Assembly: GCF_016526145.1 (NCBI RefSeq)
Contig: NZ_JADDUE010000005.1
Location: 62,001 to 126,000 of the forward strand
Direction of reading: 5' to 3'
DNA length: 64,000 nucleotides
Source: Saccharopolyspora galaxeae
Lineage (GTDB): Bacteria > Actinomycetota > Actinomycetes > Mycobacteriales > Pseudonocardiaceae
Shown here in pieces: positions 1 to 8,315 of this stretch (position 1 is the first letter of the stretch; each line of letters opens with the position of its first letter). Position numbers and translations under genes: made by a program. Under the pieces are notes generated by a model that did not search any database, was not told the DNA's origin, and saw nothing but the letters and a program-made list of their open reading frames with translations.

Positions 1-300
1 AAAGGCGCGCCTGCCGGCCGATTCCGCGCTCAACGGCAACTCGCGCCGATACCAACCGGCACCGCGCCGGTAATCGTCACCGCCGTCCTGACCGTCGCGG
101 GCGTTCCAGCTGTGTGGCAACCGAATGCGCTGCCAATCGCCCCGCTCGCCGAAGCGGAACGACCAACCGGTGTCCAGCTCGACCTGTTCCCGCATAGGGG
201 ACGGTGCCGCGGAGACCGCGCGCGGCAAGACGGACCATGCCAGTGGTACCGCAGCGGCACCGAGGACGACCTGACGCCGGGAGAACCGCGCGTTGACCAT
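1..300 (-). CDS. Secreted glycoside hydrolase family 2 protein (5' part only)
   Basis: The gene reads leftward off the window edge and only about 100 N-terminal residues are present. The ATG at 300 begins a twin-arginine export signal: FSRRQVVLGAAA near residues 6-17, then a hydrophobic stretch and an AxA-like cleavage region. The mature start reads LDTGWSFRFG, then LPHSWNARDG and GAGWYRREL. These are typical of the jelly-roll sugar-binding domain that opens GH2 enzymes (beta-galactosidase, beta-glucuronidase). It is divergent from a symporter gene and shares its upstream region, which holds a LacI-type operator. With uronate isomerase nearby, a beta-glucuronidase acting outside the cell is the likeliest role. 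The catalytic domain lies outside the window, so the substrate is inferred. Confidence 0.75.
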   Translation of the reverse strand, partial: MVNARFSRRQVVLGAAAVPLAWSVLPRAVSAAPSPMREQVELDTGWSFRFGERGDWQRIRLPHSWNARDGQDGGDDYRRGAGWYRRELPLSAESAGRRAF

Positions 301-499
301 GCTGCTCCTCCATCCGGACGGGCGCGCACGCCTAGCTGGCGCACGCCCTGAGCACTTCCACGGGCCGACCGGCCGAACGCCGCGACCCGGCGGTCGTGTG
401 ATCGTCATCGCGGAAACCGCCGGGAGCCAAGGAGTTGCCGCGAGTTGCCGACGCCGGCCGGCGCCGGATCCGCGCAGCCCACGCCCCGGCCGGAGCGAG

Positions 500-521
500 G
501 CAACTGTTGGCAACCGATTGC
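500..521. promoter_or_regulatory. LacI-family operator in the divergent GH2/symporter promoter region
   Basis: Within the 355-bp gap between the GH2 gene and the symporter lies GGCAACTGTTGGCAACC followed by GATTGC. The core GCAACCGATTGC (510-521) is a near-perfect LacI-type palindrome. An upstream GCAACTGTTG half-site is arranged exactly as at 3309-3331. Two further direct GAGTTGCCG/CGAGTTGCC copies sit at about 432-450. The site lies between two divergent genes and probably controls both. The rest of the gap shows no gene. Confidence 0.6.
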
Positions 522-655
522 CGCGCGGTTGCGCGCTTGCCTAGCTTGTACGCGCTCGAAGTCGGCCTGCGGGCCGAGTCGCGCGGCGATCCCGCACAAC
601 GAGGTGGAAGCCGGAGAACGGAGCGAACCGTACCGGCGCCGGGAGAGGAATCGAC

Positions 656-2152
656 ATGCATCCGCTGGACTGGGCGGTCGTGGCAGGCTACCTGCTGGTC
701 ATGCTGGGCATCGGGGTCTGGGCGCACCGCCAGGTCGCAGACACCGCGGACTTCTTCACCGCAGGCGGGCGGATGCCGTGGTGGCTGGCCGGGATCTCGC
801 ACCACATGTCCGGCTACAGCGCGGTCGTGTTCGTCGCCTACGCCGGAGTGGCCTACGAGCAGGGCATCGTGTCCTACGTCGTGTTCATGTTCCCGCTCGC
901 GATCGCCACCGGCATCGGCGCCTTCCTGTTCGCGCCGAAGTGGAACAGGCTGCGCCTGCACTACGGCATCGCCTCCCCGCTGGAGTACCTCGCGCGCCGG
1001 TTCAACGTCACCACGCAGCAGGTGCTGGCGTGGAGCGGGTCGCTGCTGAAGGTCTTCGACGTGGCGGCGAAGTGGTCGGCGATCGCCCTGCTGCTGCAGG
1101 AGTTCGTCGGCGTGCCGCTGGTACGGGGCATCGTCATCACCGCCGTGGTCACGCTCGTGTACTGCACCGCCGGGGGCCTGTGGGCGGACGCGCTGACCGA
1201 GCTCGGGCAGTTCGTCATCCAGGGCGTCGCGGCGTTCGCGATGATCGCGGCGGTCGGTATCGCGTTGGCGGACAAGGGGTTGAACTACGCGACGTTCTGG
1301 AGCGCGCTGCCGTCCGGGCACACCGACCCGACCACGAGCGACTACCCCGCCTACTTCCTGCTGGTGTACGTGATCGTGAAGACCTTCGAGTACAACGGCG
1401 GCATGTGGAACCTGGCGCAGCGCTACATCGCCACCCCCGATGCCCGCGCCGCCCGCCGCACCGCGCTGCTGTCCAGCGGCTTGTACCTGCTGTGGCCGGT
1501 AGTGCTGATGCTGCCGATGTTCGCCGGGCCGCTGCTGGTGCAGGTGTCCGACCCGGAGGACGTCTACGCCGAGATGGCCCTGCAATTCCTGCCCGCGGGC
1601 CTGCTCGGACTGGTGCTCGTCGGCGTCTTCTCGCACACGATGGCCATGGCCGCCTCCGACGCCACCGCCATCTCCGCGGTGATGACCCGCGACGTGCTGC
1701 CGAAGATCTGGCGCCGTGCCAAGGGATTCACCGACAAGCAGTTCCTGGCGGCGGGCCGGGTGCTGACCGTGGCGTTCGTGTTCCTCAGCGTCGTGATCGC
1801 CATCAACGCCGAAAACCTCGGCGGGGTGTTGGGCATCATCGTCGCATGGGTCGGTGCGCTGATCGGGCCGATCTCGATCCCGATGATGCTGGGGATGCTG
1901 CGCCCGTTCCGGCGCATCGGGCCGGCCGCGGCGCTGTCCTCGTGGGCAGGCGGGCTGATCACGTTCGCGGTCACCAAGTACGTGCTGCAACTGCAGGAAG
2001 CGATCACCGTGGTCTCGCCGGTGCTCGTGTCGCTGGCGCTGTTCGGACTCGTAGGAACGCTGCACCGGGACGCTCCCCCGGCCGCCGAGGAGATCACCGC
2101 CGCCCTTGCCGAGGACGAGCGCGAATCCGCGGCCCAGCCGACGGCTCCGTAA
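656..2152 (+). CDS. Sodium:solute symporter (SSS family), probable uronate transporter
   Basis: A 498-residue integral membrane protein with about 13 hydrophobic segments, spread from HPLDWAVVAGYLLVMLGIG at the N-terminus to about residue 475. Family hallmarks include the early ADFFTAGGRMPWW segment with a glycine-rich loop, then GYSAVVFVAYAGVAYE. The start is supported by GGAGAGGA about seven bases upstream of the ATG. Family members use the sodium gradient to import sugars, amino acids or organic acids. Here the divergent GH2 gene, the downstream LacI regulator and UxaC point to glucuronate/galacturonate or a glucuronide as substrate. That substrate is inferred from neighbours, not visible in the protein. 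Confidence 0.85.
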   Translation: MHPLDWAVVAGYLLVMLGIGVWAHRQVADTADFFTAGGRMPWWLAGISHHMSGYSAVVFVAYAGVAYEQGIVSYVVFMFPLAIATGIGAFLFAPKWNRLRLHYGIASPLEYLARRFNVTTQQVLAWSGSLLKVFDVAAKWSAIALLLQEFVGVPLVRGIVITAVVTLVYCTAGGLWADALTELGQFVIQGVAAFAMIAAVGIALADKGLNYATFWSALPSGHTDPTTSDYPAYFLLVYVIVKTFEYNGGMWNLAQRYIATPDARAARRTALLSSGLYLLWPVVLMLPMFAGPLLVQVSDPEDVYAEMALQFLPAGLLGLVLVGVFSHTMAMAASDATAISAVMTRDVLPKIWRRAKGFTDKQFLAAGRVLTVAFVFLSVVIAINAENLGGVLGIIVAWVGALIGPISIPMMLGMLRPFRRIGPAAALSSWAGGLITFAVTKYVLQLQEAITVVSPVLVSLALFGLVGTLHRDAPPAAEEITAALAEDERESAAQPTAP

Positions 2153-2189
2153 CGCACCCTGTTCCCACCCGGACTCGGGAACTAGCGTG

Positions 2190-2201
2190 GCAACCGGTTG
2201 C
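2190..2201. promoter_or_regulatory. LacI-family operator upstream of the lacI-type gene
   Basis: GCAACCGGTTGC is a perfect 12-bp palindrome with the central CG typical of LacI/GalR operators. It lies 125 bp upstream of the regulator's start, and CACGGTTGCA follows at about 2204. This is consistent with autoregulation. Confidence 0.65.
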
Positions 2202-2243
2202 TGCACGGTTGCAGGGAGGCTGCAAGCTCCGGGAATTTCAAGC

Positions 2244-2289
2244 CTCGTCAGCGGCGGAGCTGCTGAGCAGCGACCGTGCAAGCAACCGG
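2244..2289 (+). repeat. Copy 1 of a 46-bp dispersed structured repeat
   Basis: This segment matches the reverse complement of 7683-7728 at 43 of 46 positions, counted by eye. It contains the stem-loop-forming GTCAGCGGCGGAGC and ends in GTGCAAGCAACCGG. It lies in the non-coding leader of the LacI-type gene. Confidence 0.7.
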
Positions 2290-2325
2290 CACCGCCACGC
2301 AAATCCTGCCGAAAGGACTACTCAG

Positions 2326-3327
2326 GTGGGCAGGCCGACGATCTACGACGTGGCGAAGCACTGCGGCTTGGCCGCCTCGACGGTCTCCCGCACCTACTCC
2401 CACCCGAGCCGGGTGAATCCGGCGACCAGGGAGAAGGTGCACTCCGCCGCGCAGCAGCTCGGCTACACCCCGCGCCCGCTGGCGCGCGCCGAAGCGCCGG
2501 GCCGGGCCAGGACGCTGACCCTGGTCGTCACCGACATCTCCAACCCGTACTACGCGAGCCTGATCAAGTCGGCCCAGCAGCAGGCGCTGGCGAACAACTA
2601 CACGCTCGCGCTGGCCGACAGCGACGAGTCGCCGCGCGTCGAGGTGCGCAACCTGCGGCAACTGCTGGCGACCGCCAGCGGCGCCATCCTGGCCACCTCC
2701 AGGCTCTCCGACGAGGCCATCCGCCGGCTCGCCCGGTACCGGGCGCTGGTCATGGTCAACCGGGCCGTCGACGGCGTGCCCAGCCTGGTCGTGGACACCG
2801 CGGACGGGATGCGCAAGGCGGTTCGCCACCTCGCCGCCATCGGGCACCGCCGCATCGCCTACCTGTCGGGGCCGCACAACTCCTGGATCAACAGCGCCCG
2901 CTGGCGCGCGGTGCAGGAAGAGACCGGTGCGCTGGGTGTGGAAGCGGAGTTCCTCGGGCCGTACGCGCCGAACCGGCAGGGCGGTCAGGAAGCCGCCGAC
3001 GCGCTGATGCTGCGGAACCCGACCGCTGCGCTGGCCTACAACGACCTCATCGCGATCGGGGCGCTGCAGCGCTTGCAAGCCGCCGGGGTGCGGGTTCCGG
3101 CCGAGTTCAGCCTCGTCGGCTGCGACGACATCTTCGGCGCCGACCTGATCGCACCGGCCCTGACCACGATCTCCGGGCCGACCGAGCGGGTCGGCAAGTA
3201 CGCGGTGGACATCCTCGACGCGCAGCTGGGCAAGCCGTTGTCCGCACCGGAGTCGATGGTGTTCGAGGCGCACTTGGTCACCCGCGGTTCCACCGCGCCG
3301 CCCCGCCCGGCAACTGCTGGCAACTAG
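2326..3327 (+). CDS. LacI-family transcriptional regulator
   Basis: A 333-residue regulator. Residues 1-21 (GRPTIYDVAKHCGLAAST) form the LacI-type helix-turn-helix, followed by the hinge helix near residue 45-55. A periplasmic-binding-protein-like effector domain fills the rest, with ISNPYYASL, AYLSGP, NDLIAIGALQ and GCDDIFGADL as family landmarks. I chose the GTG at 2326 because GAAAGGA lies eight bases upstream and the helix-turn-helix begins at once; the open frame extends far upstream without coding character. Its stop codon lies inside the operator at 3309-3331. It most likely represses the GH2, symporter, itself and uxaC until a uronate inducer binds. Confidence 0.9.
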   Translation: MGRPTIYDVAKHCGLAASTVSRTYSHPSRVNPATREKVHSAAQQLGYTPRPLARAEAPGRARTLTLVVTDISNPYYASLIKSAQQQALANNYTLALADSDESPRVEVRNLRQLLATASGAILATSRLSDEAIRRLARYRALVMVNRAVDGVPSLVVDTADGMRKAVRHLAAIGHRRIAYLSGPHNSWINSARWRAVQEETGALGVEAEFLGPYAPNRQGGQEAADALMLRNPTAALAYNDLIAIGALQRLQAAGVRVPAEFSLVGCDDIFGADLIAPALTTISGPTERVGKYAVDILDAQLGKPLSAPESMVFEAHLVTRGSTAPPRPATAGN

Positions 3328-3331
3328 TTGT
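3309..3331. promoter_or_regulatory. LacI-family operator overlapping the regulator stop, upstream of uxaC
   Basis: GGCAACTGCTGGCAAC continues into TAGTTGT. The core GCAACTAGTTGT (3320-3331) is a one-mismatch palindrome and contains the TAG stop of the LacI gene. The spacing of the two GGCAACTG/GGCAAC elements repeats that at 500-521. Confidence 0.55.
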
Positions 3332-3364
3332 CGCGGCGATCGACCGGCGGCGAAGCTGTGCGGC

Positions 3365-4834
3365 ATGGACGGCGGCAGCACCTCGAGCACCGGATCCGAC
3401 CTCGCCGCCCGCTACGGCGGTCGCGCGCCCCTGCAGCCGCATCCCGATCGGCTGCTACCGCCCGATCCCGGGCAGCGCGGCATCGCCCGCCGCCTCTACG
3501 ACAGCGTGCGGGAGCTTCCGCTGCTGAGCCCGCACGGGCACGTCGATCCGGAGTTGCTGGCCGCGGACCGCCCGTTCGGCGATCCCGCCGCCCTGCTGGT
3601 GACACCCGATCACTACGTGACCCGCCTGCTGCACGCGCACGGCGTGCCGATGCGGCGGCTCGGGCTGGCCGACCGCGACGGTTCCGCCCCCGCCGAGCCG
3701 CGCGAGGTGTGGCGGACGTTCTGCGCGCATTGGCCGCTGTTGCTGGGCACGGCCTCCAGGCAATGGCTGGAGGCGGAGCTGCACGACGTGCTGGGAGCGA
3801 GGCTGCAGCCCTCGGCCGAAACCGCCGACGAGCTGTTCGACGAACTGTCCGCCCGACTCCGCGAACCGGAGTTCCGCCCCCGCGCACTGTTCGAGTCCTT
3901 CGGCATCGAGGTGCTGGCCACCACCGACGATCCCGCCGACGAGCTGCGCCACCACCGCGCACTGGCCGCCGATCCCAGCTGGTCCGGGCGGGTGGTGCCG
4001 ACGTTCCGCCCGGACGCCTACCTCGACGCCACCCGGGCGGACTGGCCGCAGTCCCTCGACCGCCTCGCTGCTGCCAGCGGCATCGACACCGGTGACTACG
4101 CGGGATTGATCCGCGCACTGGAAGAACGCCGGGAGTTCTTCCGGGCCAACGGCGCGACGGCCACCGACCACAGCGCGCCAGACGCGGGAATGGAGTTCCT
4201 GGACACCGACGAGGCATCCGGGTTGTTCCGCCGAGTCCGCGCCGGACGGGCCGACCCCGGCGAAGCGCGGCGGCTTTCCCGCCAACTGCTCGGCGAAATG
4301 GCCCGGATGTCCACCGAGGACGGTTTGGTGATGGCGCTGCACACCGGCAGCATGCGCAATCACCACCCGGAGACGTTCCGCCGGTTCGGCGCCGACACCG
4401 GCCACGACATCCCGATGCGCGCCGAGTACACCGAAGCGCTGCGACCGATGCTGTCCCGGTTCGGCACCCACCCCCGGTTCCGAACCGTGCTGTGCACCCT
4501 CGACGAGACCGTCTTCTCCCGCGAACTCGCGCCGCTGGCCGGCTTCTACCCATCGGTGTACCTGGGTGCACCGTGGTGGTTCCTGGACGCGCCGCGGGCG
4601 ATGCGGCGGTTCCGCGACGCCGTCACCGAAACGGCCGGGTTCCACCGCAACGCCGGGTTCATCGACGACACCCGCGGGTTCTGCTCCATCCCGGCCCGGC
4701 ACGACACCGCGCGCCGGGTCGACGCCGCGCACCTGGCCGGGCTCGTGGCCGAGCACGTGCTCAGCGAGCAGGATGCGGCCCGGATCATCCACGACCTCAA
4801 CGACCGGCAGCCGCGCATCGCGTTCCGGCTCTGA
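3365..4834 (+). CDS. uxaC: Uronate isomerase (glucuronate isomerase)
   Basis: A 489-residue amidohydrolase-superfamily enzyme converting D-glucuronate to D-fructuronate, or galacturonate to tagaturonate, in the cytoplasm. The metal-binding SPHGHVDP lies at residues 55-62, followed by HYVTRLLHAHGVPM. Later landmarks are MALHTGSMRNHHP, and YLGAPWWFLDAP with GFIDDTRGF near the C-terminus, all typical of the actinobacterial UxaC type. The start ATG at 3365 has only a weak ribosome site. It follows the LacI regulator by 37 bp, with an operator in between, so it completes the pathway from a secreted glycosidase to intracellular uronate entry. No uronate reductase or dehydratase gene follows, so later steps must be elsewhere. 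Confidence 0.93.
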   Translation: MDGGSTSSTGSDLAARYGGRAPLQPHPDRLLPPDPGQRGIARRLYDSVRELPLLSPHGHVDPELLAADRPFGDPAALLVTPDHYVTRLLHAHGVPMRRLGLADRDGSAPAEPREVWRTFCAHWPLLLGTASRQWLEAELHDVLGARLQPSAETADELFDELSARLREPEFRPRALFESFGIEVLATTDDPADELRHHRALAADPSWSGRVVPTFRPDAYLDATRADWPQSLDRLAAASGIDTGDYAGLIRALEERREFFRANGATATDHSAPDAGMEFLDTDEASGLFRRVRAGRADPGEARRLSRQLLGEMARMSTEDGLVMALHTGSMRNHHPETFRRFGADTGHDIPMRAEYTEALRPMLSRFGTHPRFRTVLCTLDETVFSRELAPLAGFYPSVYLGAPWWFLDAPRAMRRFRDAVTETAGFHRNAGFIDDTRGFCSIPARHDTARRVDAAHLAGLVAEHVLSEQDAARIIHDLNDRQPRIAFRL

Positions 4835-4913
4835 CCGCACCCGCTCGGCGAGCATGCCCGGCCGCCTGGACGGGTACAGCAGTTCCAGGACCGACCGCAC
4901 GGGGTGAGCGACG

Positions 4914-5126
4914 ATGGCGAACAACGCGCATTTCAACAACACCGGACCGACGCCGACGGTGACCGTCCGGGACGACCGGGGAAGCTCGGTCGTCGAGCTC
5001 GAGCTGTCCGCCGGGCAGCCCGGACCGGAACAGGCCGACGAACGGCTCCGCACCGCCGGGTGGACCCGCAGTGCCGACTGGACCGCGGCCTCGGACGGTT
5101 ACGTGGCACCGGTCGTGCCTTCCTGA
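4914..5126 (+). CDS. Small hypothetical protein
   Basis: A 70-residue acidic soluble protein beginning MANNAHFNNTGPTPTVTVRDD. It has an alternating hydrophobic/charged strand (SSVVELELSAG) and then an LRTAGWTRSADWTAASDGY tail rich in tryptophan. There is no signal peptide or membrane segment. A GGGGTGAG element sits seven bases before the ATG. I do not recognise the family. Codon use, with G/C third positions, suggests a real gene, perhaps a small beta-rich domain. It follows uxaC by 79 bp and could share its transcript. The overlapping frame starting at 4904 looks like a shadow. Confidence 0.5.
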   Translation: MANNAHFNNTGPTPTVTVRDDRGSSVVELELSAGQPGPEQADERLRTAGWTRSADWTAASDGYVAPVVPS

Positions 5127-5182
5127 CCCGATCGTCTACTTTGGATACACCCGGTGGCGCGGGTAGGTAGCGCGGTCGAAGC

Positions 5183-6526
5183 TCAACGCGGCAATGCGGT
5201 GCCTTCTCCGGGCGCGAACCGGTTCGCCGGGCGGGCCAGGCCGTAGTGCTCACGCAGGGTGCTTCCGCCGTAGTCGGAACGGAACAGGCCGCGCGCCCGC
5301 AGGATCGGCACGACGTGGTCCACGAACTCGTCCAATCCGGACGGCAGCACCGCGGGCATGATGTTGAACCCGTCGGCGGCGCCCGCGGTGAACCAGTGCT
5401 CGATGGTGTCCGCGACCTGCTCCGGCGTGCCGGTGAACGTGCGGTGCCCGCGCCCGCCGCCGAGGCGGTGGATGATCTGGCGCACGGTCAACTTCTCCCG
5501 GCGTGCCAGGTCGACGACGAGCGCGTAGCGGCTCTTGGCGGTCTCGATCCGCTCCTCGCCCGGCAGGTCGTCCGGCAGCGGCCGGTCCAGATCCCGCTCA
5601 CCGAGTTCGATCCCCAGCGTGTCGGCCAGCCGTGCGAGGGCGTAGCCGTGCACGATGCGCTCGGTAAGCTCGGAATCCTTGCGCTGCGCCTCCGACTCGG
5701 TCGAACCGATCACCGGGACGATGCCGGGCAGGATCTTGATCTCGTCCGGTTCCCGGCCGCGCTCGGCGGCGCGTTGCTTCAAGTCCGCGTAGAAGGCCTT
5801 GCCGTCGTTCAACGTCTGCTGCGCGGTGAACACCGCCTCGGCGTAGCGGGCAGCGAGATCCTTGCCGTCCTCCGAGGATCCTGCCTGCACCAGCAGCGGA
5901 CGGCCCTGCGGCGATCTCGGTGCGTTCAACGGTCCGTCGACGCCGAAGAACTCGCCGCGATGCCGGATCGGGTGCACCTTCGCGGCGTCCGCCCACACAC
6001 CGTCCTTGTCCCCGACCTGCGCGTCGTCCTCCCAGCTGTCCCAGAGCTTGCTCGCGACCTCGACGAACTCCGCCGCGCGGCGGTAGCGCAGGTCGGGCGC
6101 GGGCAAGTCGTCGAAGCTGAAGTTCCGCGCCGCCTCGACCGTCGCGTTCGTGACGATGTTCCAGCCCGCGCGGCCACCGCTGAGGTGGTCCAGCGCCGAG
6201 AACCTCCGCGCGAGGTTGTACGGCTGTTCGTAGGTCGTCGACGCGGTGGCGATGAGCCCGATCCGGCTGGTGGCCGAGGCGAGCGCGGTCAGCAGCAGGG
6301 TCGGTTCCAGCGCGACCGCCGGGCGCTGGCCCACGTCGGCGCGCAGCACCGGGCTGTCGGCGAGGAACAGCGAGTCGAACGTGCCGCGCTCGGCGGCCTG
6401 CGCCAGGTGCACGTAATGGTCCAGGCGGGTCGCCGCGAATGGGTCGCTCTCCGGCAGGCGCCAGGCGGCTTCGTGGTGACCTGCGTTCATCAGGAAGGCG
6501 TTCAGGTGCAATCGGCGTTGCGACAT
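5183..6526 (-). CDS. Flavin-dependent monooxygenase of the NtaA/SnaA/DszA family
   Basis: A 447-residue luciferase-like (TIM-barrel) oxygenase. It starts RRLHLNAFLMNAGHHEAAW, a hallmark of the NtaA/SnaA/DszA/SfnG branch. DHLSGGRAGWNIVTNATVEAARNF is the conserved family signature around residues 113-136, and HRGEFFGVDGPLN follows near 195. These enzymes use reduced FMN supplied by a separate reductase to oxidise organosulfur compounds or chelates. GAAGGA precedes the ATG. A TauD-like dioxygenase lies 62 bp upstream on the same strand and an SsuABC-type importer is divergent. A sulfonate or organosulfur substrate is therefore likely, but the actual substrate is not readable from the sequence. 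Confidence 0.85.
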   Translation of the reverse strand: MSQRRLHLNAFLMNAGHHEAAWRLPESDPFAATRLDHYVHLAQAAERGTFDSLFLADSPVLRADVGQRPAVALEPTLLLTALASATSRIGLIATASTTYEQPYNLARRFSALDHLSGGRAGWNIVTNATVEAARNFSFDDLPAPDLRYRRAAEFVEVASKLWDSWEDDAQVGDKDGVWADAAKVHPIRHRGEFFGVDGPLNAPRSPQGRPLLVQAGSSEDGKDLAARYAEAVFTAQQTLNDGKAFYADLKQRAAERGREPDEIKILPGIVPVIGSTESEAQRKDSELTERIVHGYALARLADTLGIELGERDLDRPLPDDLPGEERIETAKSRYALVVDLARREKLTVRQIIHRLGGGRGHRTFTGTPEQVADTIEHWFTAGAADGFNIMPAVLPSGLDEFVDHVVPILRARGLFRSDYGGSTLREHYGLARPANRFAPGEGTALPR

Positions 6527-6588
6527 CGGGATCCTTCGCGTCTCGCGGACCGGGCTCGGTCCTCAGTGGACTCCGGGAAGGCGGCGGC

Positions 6589-7503
6589 CTACGCCGCGCT
6601 GCCCGCGGAGTAGGCCGCAGCGTCGCCGCGGCGCGCCACGCTGCGCCCGTCCTCGACGTCCACCGGCACATCACCGGCGACGGTGACCCGGCTGACCTTG
6701 CGCGCCAGCTCGCCGTAGTCGTCGACCGCGTAGTGCTGGGTGGCGCGGTTGTCCCAGATCGCCACGTCGCCGGGAGCCCACCGCCACCGGACGGTGTTCT
6801 CCAGCTGGGTCACGTGCGATTGCAGCAGGTCGAACAGCCGCGCCGTGTCCGACTTGCCGAATCCGAGGAACCGCTGCACGAAATGCCCGAGCAGCAGCGA
6901 ACGTTCTCCCGTTTCGGGGTGCACCCGCACCACCGGATGCTCGGTCTCGTAGACCGTCGAGACGAACTGCTTGTGCCGCTCCTGCTCGGCGTCGGTCGGG
7001 TTGGGGCGTTTCGCCGCGTAGTCGTAGGCGTTCGAGTGCAACGCCCGGAGTCGCCCCGCGAGCTCTTGCAACTCGGGGGTGAGCCCTTCGTAGGCCGCCA
7101 CGGTGTTCGCCCACACCGTGTCCCCGCCGTAGGGAGGCACGGTAACGGCCCGCAACACCGAGAACGCGGGCGGATTCTCGACGAACGTGACGTCGGTGTG
7201 CCAGGAATTCGCCCGCGCGCCGCGGTCGGCGTCCAGCGGGAGTACGTGCGCGGCGTGCTCTTCGCCCGGGACCGTGGGGTGAGCGGTGGTCACGGTGCCG
7301 AGCCGCGCGGCGAACTCGACCTGCTCGTCGTCGGTGAGCCCGTGCTGCCCCCGGAAGAAGACGACTTTGTGCTGCAGCAGGGCGTTCCGGATGTGCGCGA
7401 CGGTCTCTTCGGAAAGCCGGTCGGCCAGCTGCACACCGGTGATCTCGGCTCCGATGCGGCCTGCGACGCGCAGCACGTCCGACTTCAGGTTCTCGTTGGT
7501 CAT
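6589..7503 (-). CDS. TauD/TfdA-family Fe(II)/2-oxoglutarate dioxygenase
   Basis: A 304-residue enzyme with the facial metal triad visible as H102 and D104 (WHTDVTF) and H257 ([11 protein letters not shown]). The 2-oxoglutarate-binding arginine follows at about 268-272. Such enzymes hydroxylate the carbon next to a sulfonate, sulfate ester or aryloxy group and release sulfite, sulfate or phenol. AGGAGG is placed about seven bases upstream of the ATG. It is the first gene of a two-gene leftward unit with the monooxygenase. The divergent ABC importer supports a sulfur-scavenging role. Taurine specificity cannot be asserted. The last 20 residues are a low-complexity extension. Confidence 0.88.
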   Translation of the reverse strand: MTNENLKSDVLRVAGRIGAEITGVQLADRLSEETVAHIRNALLQHKVVFFRGQHGLTDDEQVEFAARLGTVTTAHPTVPGEEHAAHVLPLDADRGARANSWHTDVTFVENPPAFSVLRAVTVPPYGGDTVWANTVAAYEGLTPELQELAGRLRALHSNAYDYAAKRPNPTDAEQERHKQFVSTVYETEHPVVRVHPETGERSLLLGHFVQRFLGFGKSDTARLFDLLQSHVTQLENTVRWRWAPGDVAIWDNRATQHYAVDDYGELARKVSRVTVAGDVPVDVEDGRSVARRGDAAAYSAGSAA

Positions 7504-7583
7504 GTTCAGCCTCCTGGCTGGAGATCCACAAAGGACTAAGAATTCCTTCAGAATGATTTGCGTAGCGGTGCGGGTAGCGGAAC

Positions 7584-7728
7584 CTCAGCGGCTTCCTCGC
7601 TGCGGGATCAATTTCTGACGTATGCCCATACGCGGCGAAATCGCTGTCCTCGCGAGGAAGCCGCTGAGAACCCGCCGGTGGTCCGGTTGCTTGCATGGTC
7701 GCTGCTCAGCGGCTCCGCCGCTGACAAG
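7584..7728. repeat. Composite hairpin element containing copy 2 of the dispersed repeat
   Basis: CTCAGCGGCTTCCTCGC (7584-7600) is a perfect inverted repeat of GCGAGGAAGCCGCTGAG (7652-7668). Between them lies the palindrome CGTATGCCCATACG (7619-7632). A second hairpin, TCAGCGGC-TCC-GCCGCTGA (7706-7724), follows. 7683-7728 is the reverse complement of 2244-2289 with three mismatches. The element lies upstream of the leftward dioxygenase gene and could act in its leader or at a transcript end. I do not recognise a named family. Confidence 0.7.
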
Positions 7729-8315
7729 ACAAGACCAAAACCATACTGAAACGACCCCAAAAGCGCGCACGCACGGCACTGTCGGCTCGTGCGGCGAAGG
7801 TTCAGGCGAGCGGGCTCAGCCGCGGTGACAGACCGCGGACGCGACGCGCACCAGGTCGATGTGCTCGCGGAACACCAGCAACGGCCGCATGAGCTGGATG
7901 CAAGCACGTCCGCGACAGCCGGTCAATCACGCCCGGCGTCGTCCCGGCATTCGGAAACCTCCGGGTGGATTCGATCGCGAGCTTGACGCCCGCCGGGCGG
8001 AGCGGATTGCATCTCCGCCATGTCAGCAGGGCTCGTTCTGGTGCGGCGCCGTTGCGTGGACTGCTGCCGCGCGAACAGCGCCCGGTGTCGCCGCGGGAGC
8101 AGCGCGCCGTGTCACCGCGCCAACAGCGCCCAGTGTCACCGCGCGAACAGCGCCTCGTGTCACCGCACGCGCGTCCGCTGCCGCTGACCACCACCGCTGC
8201 CCCGCACTGACCGCCGTCCCGGCGGTCGTCTTCAGCTCGCTGCGGCCTGCGCCGTCCGCAGCACCTCCGCCCGCACCGCGCCCTGCCGCGAAGTGCCCGC
8301 GAAAGCGAGTTCACC
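7729..8315. other. Gene-poor gap before the importer operon
   Basis: Apart from the tandem repeat at 8067-8162, I see no convincing gene. Short frames here lack ribosome sites and recognisable domains. A short leftward frame around 7830-7930 gives MRPLLVFREHIDLVRVASAV, which looks protein-like and may be the end of a decayed gene, but I cannot assign it. Confidence 0.4.
8067..8162 (+). repeat. Four tandem copies of a 24-bp unit
   Basis: Units start at 8067, 8091, 8115 and 8139, each beginning CCGCG and ending GTGTCA or GTGTCG, with a partial fifth start at 8163. Copies differ at a few positions. As 24 is a multiple of three, every frame reads as an eight-residue repeat, but no ribosome site or start supports translation. 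Confidence 0.75.

Noticed and set aside
332-2302. Long leftward open frame of about 650 codons opposite the symporter
   Set aside because: Antisense shadow of a high-GC gene: rich in His, Arg, Gln and Gly, without domains, and the opposite strand encodes a clear SSS symporter.
7504-7583. SAM or other sulfur riboswitch upstream of the dioxygenase gene
   Set aside because: Only a short leader with a ribosome site and a small dyad is visible; I could not match any known riboswitch core.
8067-8162. CRISPR-like array
   Set aside because: The 24-bp units are directly abutting with no spacers, and no cas gene is present; it is a simple tandem repeat.
7965-8210. Repeat protein encoded by the 24-bp tandem units
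   Set aside because: No ribosome site, and all frames are open through the repeat only because its period is a multiple of three.
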